Positions 17,168-25,419 of a stretch of DNA of 64,000 nucleotides are shown here, one piece after another. The notes under the pieces are model-generated. The model was given only the letters and a program-made list of their open reading frames with translations, searched no databases and was not told the DNA's origin. This DNA comes from Actinomycetota bacterium (GTDB lineage: Bacteria > Actinomycetota > Acidimicrobiia > Acidimicrobiales > Ilumatobacteraceae), in the NCBI GenBank assembly GCA_030645495.1, contig JAUSLV010000018.1:558001-622000 (forward strand), read 5' to 3'. Both the position numbers and the translations under genes were made by a program. Position 1 is the first letter of the stretch, and each line of letters opens with the position of its first letter.

Positions 17168-18325
17168 ATGAGCCCTGTCCGCGTCGCCATTGCCGGGTCC
17201 TCCGGTTCCATCGGCATGCAGACCCTCGATGTCGTTCGTGCCGCCAACGCGCTCGAAGGGCAGGGGCGTTACGAGGTCGTGGCACTGGGGGTCGGCTCAT
17301 CGGTCGATGTGCTGATCGCCCAGGCACTCGAATTCCGCCCGCAGGTGGTGGCCGTCGCCAACCCTGCGTTGCGCGCTCAGGTCGCCGCGGCGCTGCCGTT
17401 CGCCGAGGTGGTGGCTGACTTCGCCGATCTCGTGCAACCCGCCGACGTGGTGGTGAACGCAGTCGTGGGCTTCGCCGGCCTGCAGGTGACGGTGCGCACG
17501 CTGCAGCTGGGTAAGCGCCTCGCGCTGGCCAACAAGGAGAGCCTGATCGCCGGCGCGCCCGTGGTGCAGCCGCTGCGCTCGGTGCCCGGCGCCGAACTGG
17601 TGCCGGTGGACAGCGAGCACTGCGCGGTGCACCAGTGCCTGCGCTCGTCGGCGTTCGCCGGCCGCGAGGTGTCGCGAGTGGTGCTCACTGCCAGCGGCGG
17701 CCCGTTCCGTGGTCGCACTGCGGCCGAGCTCGCCGAGGTTGGTGTCGAGCAGGCGTTGGCCCACCCGACGTGGAAGATGGGGCCGAAGATCACCATCGAT
17801 TCCAGCACGTTGATGAACAAGGGCCTGGAGGTGATCGAGGCCCACGAGTTGTTCGGCACCCCCTACGACCAGATCGAGGTGGTGGTGCACCCGCAGAGCG
17901 TGGTGCACTCGATGGCCGAGTTCACCGACGGCAGCACGATCGCGCAGCTGTCGATGCCCGACATGCGCCTGCCGATCGGGTATGCGCTGGCCTTCCCCGC
18001 CCGCATCGGCACCCCATTCGGCCGCATCGACTGGTCGGCGCTGCGCCGCCTCGACTTCGAACCGCCCGACACGGCGACGTTCCGCTGCCTGTCGTTGGCG
18101 TATGCGGCCGGTCGTGTCGGTAGCACTGCGCCGGCATGGTTGAGCGCCGCCAACGAAGTCGCCGTGGATGCGTTCCTGCAGGTTCGCATCCGCTGGCACC
18201 AGATCGCCGAGGTCAACGAGGCCGCGCTCGATCGGTACGAACCCAGCGCCGACAGCACCGTCGACGACATCATCGCTGCCGACGCGCGAGCGCGCGTCGT
18301 GGCCCAGGAGGTATTGCCCGCATGA
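17168..18325 (+). CDS. dxr: 1-deoxy-D-xylulose 5-phosphate reductoisomerase
   Basis: NADPH-dependent conversion of DXP to MEP, the second step of the MEP isoprenoid pathway. Residues 7-16 carry the nucleotide-binding G-S-S-G-S-I-G, and A-N-K-E-S-L lies near 118. The metal-binding D-S-E-H (near 142) is followed by C-A rather than the common S-A. S-G-G-P-F-R-G and the H-P-T-W-K-M-G loop with N-K-G-L-E complete the active site. It overlaps rseP by ATGA. dxr-rseP-ispG is a conserved actinobacterial cluster, here with two extra genes before ispG. Confidence 0.95.
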   Translation: MSPVRVAIAGSSGSIGMQTLDVVRAANALEGQGRYEVVALGVGSSVDVLIAQALEFRPQVVAVANPALRAQVAAALPFAEVVADFADLVQPADVVVNAVVGFAGLQVTVRTLQLGKRLALANKESLIAGAPVVQPLRSVPGAELVPVDSEHCAVHQCLRSSAFAGREVSRVVLTASGGPFRGRTAAELAEVGVEQALAHPTWKMGPKITIDSSTLMNKGLEVIEAHELFGTPYDQIEVVVHPQSVVHSMAEFTDGSTIAQLSMPDMRLPIGYALAFPARIGTPFGRIDWSALRRLDFEPPDTATFRCLSLAYAAGRVGSTAPAWLSAANEVAVDAFLQVRIRWHQIAEVNEAALDRYEPSADSTVDDIIAADARARVVAQEVLPA

Positions 18326-19560
18326 GCCCCAAGTGGTTCGAACAAGAGATCGTGTCCGGCGGCACGCAGCCGGCCGAGGTGCCGGCGAAGGCGGAGCGCT
18401 CGACGATGATCATCGGCACGGTGGCGTGGCTCGCGCTGTTCGTCGCACTCGGGATGTGGCGGCCGTGGTCGTTGGTGTTCGTGTTCGGGCTGGCCGTGTC
18501 GATCATGCTCCACGAACTCGGCCACTTCTGGACGGCCCGTCGCAGCGGCATGAAGGCCACGCAGTTCTTCCTCGGCTTCGGCTCGCGAGTGTGGAGCACG
18601 CACCGCAACGGCGTGGAGTACGGGTTGCGCGCCATCCCTCTCGGTGGCTTCGTGAAGATCATCGGCATGACCAACGTCGACGAGGTGCCGGCCGAGGACG
18701 AGGCGTACACATACCGGCAGGGTAGTTATGCCCGGAGGATGTGGGTGATCACCGCCGGGTCGGTGATGCACGGCATCATCGCCATCGTTCTGGTGACGTC
18801 TGTGTATGCAGTTGCCGGCGACCTGCAGGAGGCTGGCCGGGTCACCGTCTTCGGGGTGGAGGCAGACAGTCCCGCGGATCTTGCCGGCCTCGAACCGCAC
18901 GACGTGGTGGTAGCGGTTGCAGACACCCCAGTTGCCACGTCCGACGAGTTCCGCACGCTACTGGCCGCGACGGAGCCCGGTACGTTGATCGATCTCACGG
19001 TGCAGCGTGGTGGCGAAACCGTGCACCTCAAAGCCACGTTGGTGCAGAATCCGTCGATCGAGGGCGAGGCGAAGGGTTACCTTGGGGTTCGCTCGTCATC
19101 CATGGAGCGGGTGCCGATGTCGTTCGGTTCGGCGTTGATCGAAGGCCCGAAGGATCTCTTTGTTGGGCTGGGCGACACTGCGGTGGCGATTGCCAAGATC
19201 ATGAACCCGGTGAACGTGTACGGCCATCTCACTGGCAGTAACACTGACCCCAGCACCAAGCCGGGCACGATCGTGGGCGCCACGAGCATCAGCGCCGATG
19301 TGGGCGAGTACGACGGCTGGGCCGGCATGTTGCTGTTTCTCGCCGGCATCAATCTCTCGGTCGGGGTGCTCAACATGTTCCCGCTGATGCCGCTCGATGG
19401 CGGCCATGCGGCGATCGCCACGTACGAGCGCCTGCGTTCGCGTCGTGGACGGCGGTACTACGCCGACATCAACAAGCTGATGCCGGTGGCGGCGGTGTGC
19501 ATCGCGATCATCGCGTTCATGTTCCTCACCGGCTTGTACCTCGACATCCTCAAGAACTGA
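18322..19560 (+). CDS. rseP: RseP/Rip1-type site-2 protease
   Basis: Intramembrane zinc protease that cleaves anti-sigma factors and other membrane substrates. The 412-residue product has H-E-L-G-H-F-W (His64, Glu65, His68) in its first conserved span. A PDZ domain follows in the extracytoplasmic middle (about 175-255, with G-V-E-A-D-S-P-A). A C-terminal span carries N-M-F-P-L-M-P-L-D-G-G-H, the third zinc ligand motif. The start is set by the ATGA overlap with dxr. Mycobacterial homologues regulate several sigma factors; targets here are unknown. Confidence 0.93.
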   Translation: MSPKWFEQEIVSGGTQPAEVPAKAERSTMIIGTVAWLALFVALGMWRPWSLVFVFGLAVSIMLHELGHFWTARRSGMKATQFFLGFGSRVWSTHRNGVEYGLRAIPLGGFVKIIGMTNVDEVPAEDEAYTYRQGSYARRMWVITAGSVMHGIIAIVLVTSVYAVAGDLQEAGRVTVFGVEADSPADLAGLEPHDVVVAVADTPVATSDEFRTLLAATEPGTLIDLTVQRGGETVHLKATLVQNPSIEGEAKGYLGVRSSSMERVPMSFGSALIEGPKDLFVGLGDTAVAIAKIMNPVNVYGHLTGSNTDPSTKPGTIVGATSISADVGEYDGWAGMLLFLAGINLSVGVLNMFPLMPLDGGHAAIATYERLRSRRGRRYYADINKLMPVAAVCIAIIAFMFLTGLYLDILKN

Positions 19561-19562
19561 CG

Positions 19563-19586
19563 CGTCGGTTCACCGCTGCGGGCCTG
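19563..19586 (+). repeat. 24-bp direct repeat, copy 1 (after rseP)
   Basis: CGTCGGTTCACCG, then C, then TGCGGGCCTG. It matches copy 2 at 20950-20973 in 23 of 24 positions (C versus G in the middle). It starts 2 bases after the rseP stop. The two copies bracket the Roadblock and ODP-like genes. Confidence 0.8.
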
Positions 19587-19595
19587 AACTGCCTG

Positions 19596-19624
19596 TTGAC
19601 AAGTAGTGCTGGCCCTGCCACTCT
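19596..19624 (+). promoter_or_regulatory. promoter of the Roadblock-ODP pair
   Basis: A perfect TTGACA (19596-19601), a 17-base spacer and CACTCT (19619-19624). The transcript would have a leader of about 170 bases before the ATG at 19801, in contrast to the leaderless genes around it. Confidence 0.45.
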
Positions 19625-19800
19625 ACGTGGTAGTCGGCGGCGGTGATGGTGGCGGGTGATCCCCAAGTTGGGGCGGCAGGCGGAGTACGCAGGCGTGTGG
19701 CGAGCCAATCGGCGGTCGCCGTCCGTGTGCGAAGCCTCGAGAGTGGTCAGGGTGGAGTACACGGCGAGGGTCCTGGGCCCGGAAGGAAGCGGACGAACAC

Positions 19801-20169
19801 ATGTCAATGGAACAGCAACTCGGCCGAGTGCTGGCGGAACTACAGACCAGTTCTGGCGACATCGAGGCCAGCGCAGTCGTGTCCGAGGATGGCCTGATCA
19901 TGGCGTCCTCCCTGCCCAAGGATGTGGAGGAGGGGCGCGTGGCCGGCATGAGCGCAGTCCTTCTCTCCATGGGCAGCCGAGCTGCCATTGAGCTGCGGCG
20001 GGGCGATCTGGAGCAGGTCACCATCCAGGGTTCGGTGGGCTATGTCGTGATCACCCAGGCCGGACGGCATTCAGTGCTCGTGGCGATCGCGAACAGGGGC
20101 GCCAAGCTGGGGCTGCTGAACCTCAACATGTCTCGTGGCGCCGCGGCCATCGGCGCGGCGCTCTCGTAG
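19801..20169 (+). CDS. Roadblock/LC7 domain protein
   Basis: A 122-residue protein consisting of one Roadblock/LC7 fold: an N-terminal amphipathic helix, G-D-I-E-A-S-A-V-V-S-E-D-G-L-I-M-A-S, a Gly/Met-rich helix, then E-Q-V-T-I-Q-G and V-L-V-A-I-A strands. Bacterial Roadblock proteins act as dimeric scaffolds or regulators of small GTPases such as MglA. No GTPase gene is nearby. It is followed after 9 bases by the ODP-like gene, so the two likely work together. GGAAGGAAG lies upstream of the ATG. Both genes sit inside an otherwise conserved dxr-rseP-ispG cluster and are flanked by direct repeats. Confidence 0.8.
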   Translation: MSMEQQLGRVLAELQTSSGDIEASAVVSEDGLIMASSLPKDVEEGRVAGMSAVLLSMGSRAAIELRRGDLEQVTIQGSVGYVVITQAGRHSVLVAIANRGAKLGLLNLNMSRGAAAIGAALS

Positions 20170-20178
20170 GCGGCGATC

Positions 20179-20928
20179 GTGCATTTCCTTTTCGACTCGG
20201 TCGACCACAAGAACATTCTCTTCGACGAACTGTCGACAGGCGGAATGGTGCAGGCGAACCAGCATCTGATCGTCAGCGACGGGGAGATGATGGTGCTCGA
20301 CCCCGGGGGCCACAAGGTGCACACGAAGCTGTTCGCGCAGATGGCGTCGGTCGCGCCGATCAACCAGCTGCGGCACATCTTCTTCTCGCATCAAGACCCG
20401 GATATCGTCGCCGCGACAAATGCATGGCTGATGATGACGGATGCGAACGCCTACATCTCGCGACTGTGGACGCGCTTCGTGATGCACTTTGGCATCGACG
20501 ATCTCGTCACTGAGCGCATCCACCCGATCCCCGACGGCGGAATGAAGATCGTCGTCGGCGCAACCGAGATGATGATCCTGCCGGCTCACTTCCTCCACTC
20601 GCCCGGCAACTTCCATGTGTACGACCCGAGGAGCAAGATCCTCTACTCCGGTGATCTCGGCGCGTCGCTGGACTCTGGCTACCGAACCGTCACCGATTTC
20701 GCTGCGCACGTCCCGCTGATGGAGGGCTTCCACCGGCGCTACATGCCCGACAACAAGGCGACGAAGCTGTGGGCAGCCATGGTGCGCGACCTCGACATCG
20801 AGATCATCGCGCCGCAGCACGGTGCCATGCTCGAGGGCAAGGAGATGGTGAACCAGTTCCTCGACTGGGTGGTCGACGTTCCATGTGGCATCGACCTGAT
20901 GAGCGACGTCTATCGACTTCCGTCGTGA
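20179..20928 (+). CDS. metallo-beta-lactamase-fold protein of the oxygen-binding diiron (ODP) type
   Basis: The 249 residues form a lone metallo-beta-lactamase domain related to the diiron half of flavodiiron proteins. Metal-ligand positions are visible: H-Q-D-P-D (His71, Asp73, Asp75), L-P-A-H-F-L-H (His137), S-G-D-L (Asp159) and P-Q-H-G (His214). The flavodoxin half is missing, as in the oxygen-binding ODP sensors described from Treponema. That supports O2 or NO sensing rather than reduction, but this is inference. The GTG start gives the natural N-terminus. The partner is the Roadblock protein 9 bases upstream, suggesting a sensor-scaffold pair. Confidence 0.75.
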   Translation: MHFLFDSVDHKNILFDELSTGGMVQANQHLIVSDGEMMVLDPGGHKVHTKLFAQMASVAPINQLRHIFFSHQDPDIVAATNAWLMMTDANAYISRLWTRFVMHFGIDDLVTERIHPIPDGGMKIVVGATEMMILPAHFLHSPGNFHVYDPRSKILYSGDLGASLDSGYRTVTDFAAHVPLMEGFHRRYMPDNKATKLWAAMVRDLDIEIIAPQHGAMLEGKEMVNQFLDWVVDVPCGIDLMSDVYRLPS

Positions 20929-20949
20929 CGACCCGGCCCGTCGTGGTGA

Positions 20950-20973
20950 CGTCGGTTCACCGGTGCGGGCCTG
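20950..20973 (+). repeat. 24-bp direct repeat, copy 2 (before ispG)
   Basis: CGTCGGTTCACCG, then G, then TGCGGGCCTG, immediately followed by the CACACT box of ispG. It differs from copy 1 (19563-19586) at one base. The similarity extends to a preceding TGAC in both places. Confidence 0.8.
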
Positions 20974-20974
20974 G

Positions 20975-20980
20975 CACACT
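20975..20980 (+). promoter_or_regulatory. -10 element for ispG
   Basis: CACACT lies 7 bases before the GTG start, directly after the second 24-bp repeat. It is a weaker match to TANNNT than the other leaderless promoters. The adjacent repeat could be an operator. Confidence 0.4.
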
Positions 20981-20987
20981 GGCACCC

Positions 20988-22205
20988 GTGAGCTTCGAAC
21001 GACGCACCACACGGCAGATCTCGGTCGGCAAGGTTCTCGTTGGTGGGGGTGCACCGATCACGGTGCAGTCGATGACCACCACCAAGACCTCCGACGTGGA
21101 AGGCACGCTGCAGCAGATCTATGCGCTGGCCGCGGCCGGCTGCGACATCGTGCGCTGCACGTGCAACGAGGCCGAGGCCGCTGAGGGCCTGGCCCAGATC
21201 GTGCCCCGCTCGCCGATCCCTGTGATCGCCGACATCCATCACCAGTACAAGATGGCGCTGGCCGCGATGGAGGCCGGCGTGCACGGCCTGCGCCTCAACC
21301 CCGGCAACATCCGCAAGCCCGAGCACATCAAGGCCGTGGCCAGCGAGGCCAAGGATCGCAAGCTGCCCATCCGCATCGGCGTGAACGGTGGCTCGCTCGA
21401 CCCCGAGCTGTACATCAAGTACGACGGGTTGAAGCCCGAGGCGATGGTGGAGAGTGCGCTGCACGAGATCTCGTTCTTCGACGAGGTGGGCTTCACCGAC
21501 TACAAGATCAGCGTGAAGGCCTCGAACGTGCCGATGATGGTCGAGGCCTACCGCCAGCTCGCCGATGTCACCGATGCGCCGTTGCACCTGGGCGTCACCG
21601 AGGCCGGGCCGCTGCCCGCCGGGCTGCTGAAGGCCACTGCCGGCATCGCCACGCTGCTGCTGGAAGGCATCGGCGACACGATCCGTTACAGCCTCACCGC
21701 CGACCCGGTGGAAGAAGCGAAGGCTGGCCGACAGTTGCTCGAGGCGCTCGGCCTGCGCACGCGCAAGAACGTCGACCTGATCGCCTGCCCGTCGTGCGGG
21801 CGCGCCGAGGTGGACGTGATCGACATCGCCAACCGTGCGATGCAGGCCTTCGGCGAGCGCAAGCTGCCGCTGCAGGTGGCGGTGATGGGCTGCGTGGTCA
21901 ACGGCCCCGGCGAGGCGCGTGAGGCCGACCTGGGCATTGCCGCCGGCAACAAGCGCGGCCACCTGTTCGTGAAGGGCCGCAACGTGGCGGTCGTGCCCGA
22001 GAGCGAGATGGTGGAGGCGTTGGTGGAGTGGGCCGAGTTCATCCACGAGCACGGCACCGACGCGGCCATCGCCCGCGCCGACACCACGATCGCCGAGCGC
22101 GAAGCTGCCAAGGATCGCGACCGCGCCCTGGGCGAGCAGGGTCTCGACGCGAACCACGCGCAGGAGAAGATCGTCGAGATCCGTCGCACCGTCAGCGGCT
22201 CATGA
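20988..22205 (+). CDS. ispG: 4-hydroxy-3-methylbut-2-en-1-yl diphosphate synthase
   Basis: [4Fe-4S] enzyme of the MEP pathway converting MEcPP to HMBPP. In 405 residues one sees the N-terminal TIM-barrel (P-I-T-V-Q-S-M-T-T-T-K-T, A-D-I-H, G-L-R-L-N-P-G-N-I) and the C-terminal cluster domain with C-P-S-C-G-R and G-C-V-V-N-G-P-G-E, which supply three Cys and the Glu ligand. The C-terminus extends about 25 charged residues beyond the core. GTG 20988 gives the expected start. The phosphorylase gene overlaps its stop (ATGA). Confidence 0.95.
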   Translation: MSFERRTTRQISVGKVLVGGGAPITVQSMTTTKTSDVEGTLQQIYALAAAGCDIVRCTCNEAEAAEGLAQIVPRSPIPVIADIHHQYKMALAAMEAGVHGLRLNPGNIRKPEHIKAVASEAKDRKLPIRIGVNGGSLDPELYIKYDGLKPEAMVESALHEISFFDEVGFTDYKISVKASNVPMMVEAYRQLADVTDAPLHLGVTEAGPLPAGLLKATAGIATLLLEGIGDTIRYSLTADPVEEAKAGRQLLEALGLRTRKNVDLIACPSCGRAEVDVIDIANRAMQAFGERKLPLQVAVMGCVVNGPGEAREADLGIAAGNKRGHLFVKGRNVAVVPESEMVEALVEWAEFIHEHGTDAAIARADTTIAEREAAKDRDRALGEQGLDANHAQEKIVEIRRTVSGS

Positions 22206-22960
22206 CCGTGCACGTGCCGCTGTTCGAGTTCGACCCGTCGCCCGACGCGGTGATCAATCCCTCCATCCACTCGCCGCGGTTGGGCTTCCCCCGGCATGCG
22301 GTGATGTGCTGGTTCGGCAATGTGGTGCGCGAGCGTACGGCCGGTATCGAGCCCGTGCACCATGTGCCGTTCGAGCATGGCGACCACGCGATCTGCATCA
22401 TCGAGCACGGCGGCACACCCGTGGCGCTGGTCAGCCCTGGCGTGGGCGCACCTGCGGCCGTCACCAGCCTGGAGGTCGTGATCGCGCTCGGCGCCACGTA
22501 CATCATCGGCTGCGGTGGCGCGGGGATCGTGAAGGCCGGGTTCGATGTGGGTCATGTGATCGTGCCCACTGGTGCCGTGCGCGACGAGGGCACCAGCTAC
22601 CACTACGCGCCGTACGACGCGGAGGTGGCGCCGCACCCGCGAGCGCTGGCCGCGATCGACGACGTGCTCACCGAGGCCGGCGTGCCCCACGATCGTGGCC
22701 TGGTGTGGACCACCGATGCCTTCTTCCGCGAGACACCGGCGAAGGTGGCCCGGCGGCGCGAGCAGGGTTGCCTCGCGGTCGACATGGAGGCTTCGGCGAT
22801 GTTCGCCTGCGCCGCGTTCCGTGGCGCAACCTACGGCCAGTTGCTGTACGCCGGCGACGACGTCAGCGCGGCCGAGTGGGACCACCGCCACTGGGACCAG
22901 CAATCGGGAGCGCGTGATCGCTTGCTCGACCTCGCACTCGACACCGTTGTGCGGCTGTGA
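22202..22960 (+). CDS. nucleoside phosphorylase (uridine phosphorylase-like)
   Basis: PNP/UDP-family phosphorylase, 252 residues, cleaving a nucleoside with phosphate to base and sugar-1-phosphate. Family features are V-S-P-G-V-G-A-P, G-C-G-G-A-G with the phosphate-binding loop, V-P-T-G-A-V-R-D-E-G-T-S-Y-H-Y, and the late V-D-M-E-A-S-A-M-F helix that supplies the sugar-contacting Glu. The D-E-G-T-S-Y-H-Y pattern resembles uridine phosphorylases more than purine enzymes, but the base preference is not certain. It is coupled to ispG upstream and to a glycosyltransferase downstream (GTGA). Confidence 0.85.
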   Translation: MTVHVPLFEFDPSPDAVINPSIHSPRLGFPRHAVMCWFGNVVRERTAGIEPVHHVPFEHGDHAICIIEHGGTPVALVSPGVGAPAAVTSLEVVIALGATYIIGCGGAGIVKAGFDVGHVIVPTGAVRDEGTSYHYAPYDAEVAPHPRALAAIDDVLTEAGVPHDRGLVWTTDAFFRETPAKVARRREQGCLAVDMEASAMFACAAFRGATYGQLLYAGDDVSAAEWDHRHWDQQSGARDRLLDLALDTVVRL

Positions 22961-24066
22961 CGCCAACGGTCATCTCCATACCGCTCGCGCTCGCGCCGGT
23001 GGTGTCGGTCGTGATCCCCACGAAGTCGCGCGATCGAACGCTCGCCGCCCTTGCGAGCGTGGCCGGCATCGCTTCGTGCGGAATCGCGCTCGAAACGATC
23101 GTGGTGGTGAACGGCGCCCCCGACGTGGCGCACGAGCTGCGTGACTGCACGCGTGGCGTGCGAATCGTGGAATCGCGAGTGAACCGCGGGCTCCCCGGTG
23201 CGATGAACCTCGGGCGAGCGAGTGCCGTTGGTGAGTTCGTCCTGATGCTGCACGACGACTCGCTGCTGTCGCCCGAATGGCTGTCGGTGACGCTCGCCGC
23301 CGCCCGCGAGCACCCCGATGCGGGAGTCGTCGCCGGCACGGTGCTGTCGCCCGACGGCTCGCTGCAGGGCGTGGGGTGGCTGATCTTCTCCGACGGCATC
23401 ACCATGCCGCCGTGGCGAGGCGAGCCGCCGCCCGCCTCCGCATTCTCCGTGGCTCGCCGAGTGGACTACGCGTCGTCGAGCGCGCTCCTCGTGCGCGCCA
23501 GCAACTGGGATGCCATTGGCGGACTCGATGAGCGGCTGTACCCGGGGTACTACGTCGATGTCGATCTCGCCTTCGCCACGCGTCGGGCGGGCAGCTGCGT
23601 GCTGTTCGTGCCCGGGGCGACCTCGCACCATGTGAAGGGCGCCAGCACCGAACTCGCGTTCCGCACGTTCGTGGCCGAGCGCAACCGGCCCGTGTTCCTC
23701 GCCAAGTGGGCCGACGATCTCGCCGAGCTACCCCCGCCCGACACGTCGCTGGATCTCGCTCAGCTGATTGCTGCAGCTGATCAGCGGCCGCTGCGAGTGG
23801 GCGGTGTGGTGCCGGTGCACGGCTCGCCGTTCGACGACGAGTGGTACGAAGCCACCGCGGCAACGCTCGCCGCCGACTACGCGCGCCACCTCGAAGAGCA
23901 GCGATCTGCCGACAGCGCTGCGCAGGTGGTCGAGCCAGCCGCTCAGCCCACGCCCCGGGCGTCGATGATTCGCCGATTGGCTCGCCGGCTGGTCAGAGCC
24001 CGCGCGAGCGGACGATGTCGACCATCTCCGCCAGCGAACCGCTCAGGCGGTCTCTGTCGGAGATGA
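22957..24066 (+). CDS. family 2 glycosyltransferase
   Basis: GT-A fold glycosyltransferase of 369 residues that would add a sugar to a cell-surface glycan. Visible are V-S-V-V-I-P-T-K, the V-N-R-G-L-P-G-A-M-N substrate loop, the metal-binding H-D-D-S (about residues 90-93, D-x-D type) and G-G-L-D-E-R-L-Y-P-G-Y-Y-V-D-V-D-L near 190-206. The C-terminal 75 or so residues are low complexity and Arg/Pro-rich. The last 74 bases run antisense to the end of the cupin gene on the other strand. Its GTG overlaps the phosphorylase stop. Confidence 0.85.
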   Translation: MTPTVISIPLALAPVVSVVIPTKSRDRTLAALASVAGIASCGIALETIVVVNGAPDVAHELRDCTRGVRIVESRVNRGLPGAMNLGRASAVGEFVLMLHDDSLLSPEWLSVTLAAAREHPDAGVVAGTVLSPDGSLQGVGWLIFSDGITMPPWRGEPPPASAFSVARRVDYASSSALLVRASNWDAIGGLDERLYPGYYVDVDLAFATRRAGSCVLFVPGATSHHVKGASTELAFRTFVAERNRPVFLAKWADDLAELPPPDTSLDLAQLIAAADQRPLRVGGVVPVHGSPFDDEWYEATAATLAADYARHLEEQRSADSAAQVVEPAAQPTPRASMIRRLARRLVRARASGRCRPSPPANRSGGLCRR

Positions 24067-24523
24067 CGGGGTCGGCGCAACCCCACTCGATCTGCAGCTG
24101 CGGGTCGTCCCACCGGCAGGCGATGTCGTCGTCGGGGTCCCACTCATGGCTGACGCTGAAACACAGCCCCGACGGCTCGGGGAAGTAGAACCCGTGCCCC
24201 ACGCCGGCCGGGATCAGCAGCGCATGGGTCATCGGCTGAAGATCGATCGTGCGCACCGTGCCGAGCGTGGGCGACGCGGCGCGTAGGTCGCGCAATCCCA
24301 CCCGCATCGACCCGGTGAGCAGCATCAGCAGATCGGTGTGGCGCGGGTGAACGTGAAATCCGCGCATCACGTTCGCAGTGTTGTGCAGGTAGTTCCACTG
24401 CACCGGCCTGAACTCGGTGTTCCAGCCCGACCGAAACAGCTCGACGAACCCGCCGCGCTCGTCGTGAACCGGGTGAAGCGCATGGATCCGCACCCCTTCG
24501 ATGTCCGTCACGGGTGCCGTCAC
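23993..24523 (-). CDS. dTDP-4-dehydrorhamnose 3,5-epimerase-like cupin
   Basis: A 176-residue protein of the RmlC cupin family: D-E-R-G-G-F-V-E-L-F-R near the start, N-V-M-R-G-F-H-V-H-P-R-H-T-D-L-L with the catalytic-type His, V-G-L-R-D-L-R-x-x-S-P-T, and the I-P-A-G-V-G-H-G-F-Y strand. RmlC enzymes act on dTDP-4-keto sugars. The substrate here is not certain, since rmlA, rmlB and rmlD are not nearby. It is the last gene of the manA-oxidoreductase-cupin operon; its start overlaps the oxidoreductase stop. Its 3' end overlaps the convergent glycosyltransferase. Confidence 0.8.
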   Translation of the reverse strand: MTAPVTDIEGVRIHALHPVHDERGGFVELFRSGWNTEFRPVQWNYLHNTANVMRGFHVHPRHTDLLMLLTGSMRVGLRDLRAASPTLGTVRTIDLQPMTHALLIPAGVGHGFYFPEPSGLCFSVSHEWDPDDDIACRWDDPQLQIEWGCADPVISDRDRLSGSLAEMVDIVRSRGL

Positions 24524-25419
24524 GTGGTCATCGTACTGTGCAGTGCGGCGATGATCTCGACGACCGCGAGGCCGTCGGCGGCTGTCGTCGCCGGCGGCGC
24601 TCCACCGAGCAGGTAGTCGCGAAACACGCGCAGCTCACGTACCAGTGGGTACTCGGCCGACACTTCGAGGAGTTCGTCGTCGAACTGGACGTGGGCGGCA
24701 TACGCGCCGTCGAGCACGGCGCGTCCGCGTGTGCCCATCACAGTGATCGTGCGCGTGACGGGACCGGGAGCGGTGCACACCCGCCAGCGATGCAGGGGGC
24801 CCGAGGCCCACGAGCTCTCGGCGACCAGGTCGATGCCGCCGGACGACTCGATCATTCTGCCGGAGGTGCGCTGCGGCCAACTCCCCACGATGCTGCGGCC
24901 GATCGAGAGCTCGTGCGGTGCCAGCAGCCACTCATCGTCGATGTCGGTCGCCGGAACGGAACTGCCCAACCGCTCGGACTGGATGGTCACGAGTGTGCCG
25001 AGGCGACCGCTGCCGACGGCCGCGGCGAGCGCTTCGACACCCGGGTGGTAGTGCCACTTGTGCATCACGAAGACTCGCTGGCCGTGCGCTGCCACCAGCC
25101 GACGCGCGGCCAGCACGTCGGCGCTGAGCGGCTTCTCGACGAACACCGGTAGGCCCATGTCGGCCGCCGCGAAGGCCAGCTCGACGTGCAGTCGAGTGGG
25201 CGCTGCAACCACCGCGCCGTCGATCGCGGCGAGCTGTCCCGCCTGTTGCAACGAGGGTGCCGCCAGCGCTCCCGCCTGCTCACCACGCTCGCGACCTGCT
25301 GCCGTCGGGTCGACCACGACCACGGTGCAGCCCAGCGTGAGGAGGTCGCGGACGATGTGCACACCCCACCGTCCGCACCCCAGCACAGCGACCGTCGGCC
25401 CGCCGGATGCAGCGATCAT
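24520..25419 (-). CDS. Gfo/Idh/MocA-family oxidoreductase
   Basis: NAD(P)-dependent sugar oxidoreductase of 299 residues. The N-terminal Rossmann domain has V-A-V-L-G-C-G-R-W-G, and the family's E-K-P motif occurs in V-F-V-E-K-P-L-S. The C-terminal alpha/beta domain follows (H-E-L-S-I-G, S-S-G-G-I-D-L). I chose the ATG overlapping the manA stop (ATGA) rather than an upstream one. With manA and an RmlC-like cupin it probably modifies a sugar or sugar nucleotide for the cell envelope, which fits the glycosyltransferase facing it. Confidence 0.82.
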   Translation of the reverse strand: MIAASGGPTVAVLGCGRWGVHIVRDLLTLGCTVVVVDPTAAGRERGEQAGALAAPSLQQAGQLAAIDGAVVAAPTRLHVELAFAAADMGLPVFVEKPLSADVLAARRLVAAHGQRVFVMHKWHYHPGVEALAAAVGSGRLGTLVTIQSERLGSSVPATDIDDEWLLAPHELSIGRSIVGSWPQRTSGRMIESSGGIDLVAESSWASGPLHRWRVCTAPGPVTRTITVMGTRGRAVLDGAYAAHVQFDDELLEVSAEYPLVRELRVFRDYLLGGAPPATTAADGLAVVEIIAALHSTMTT

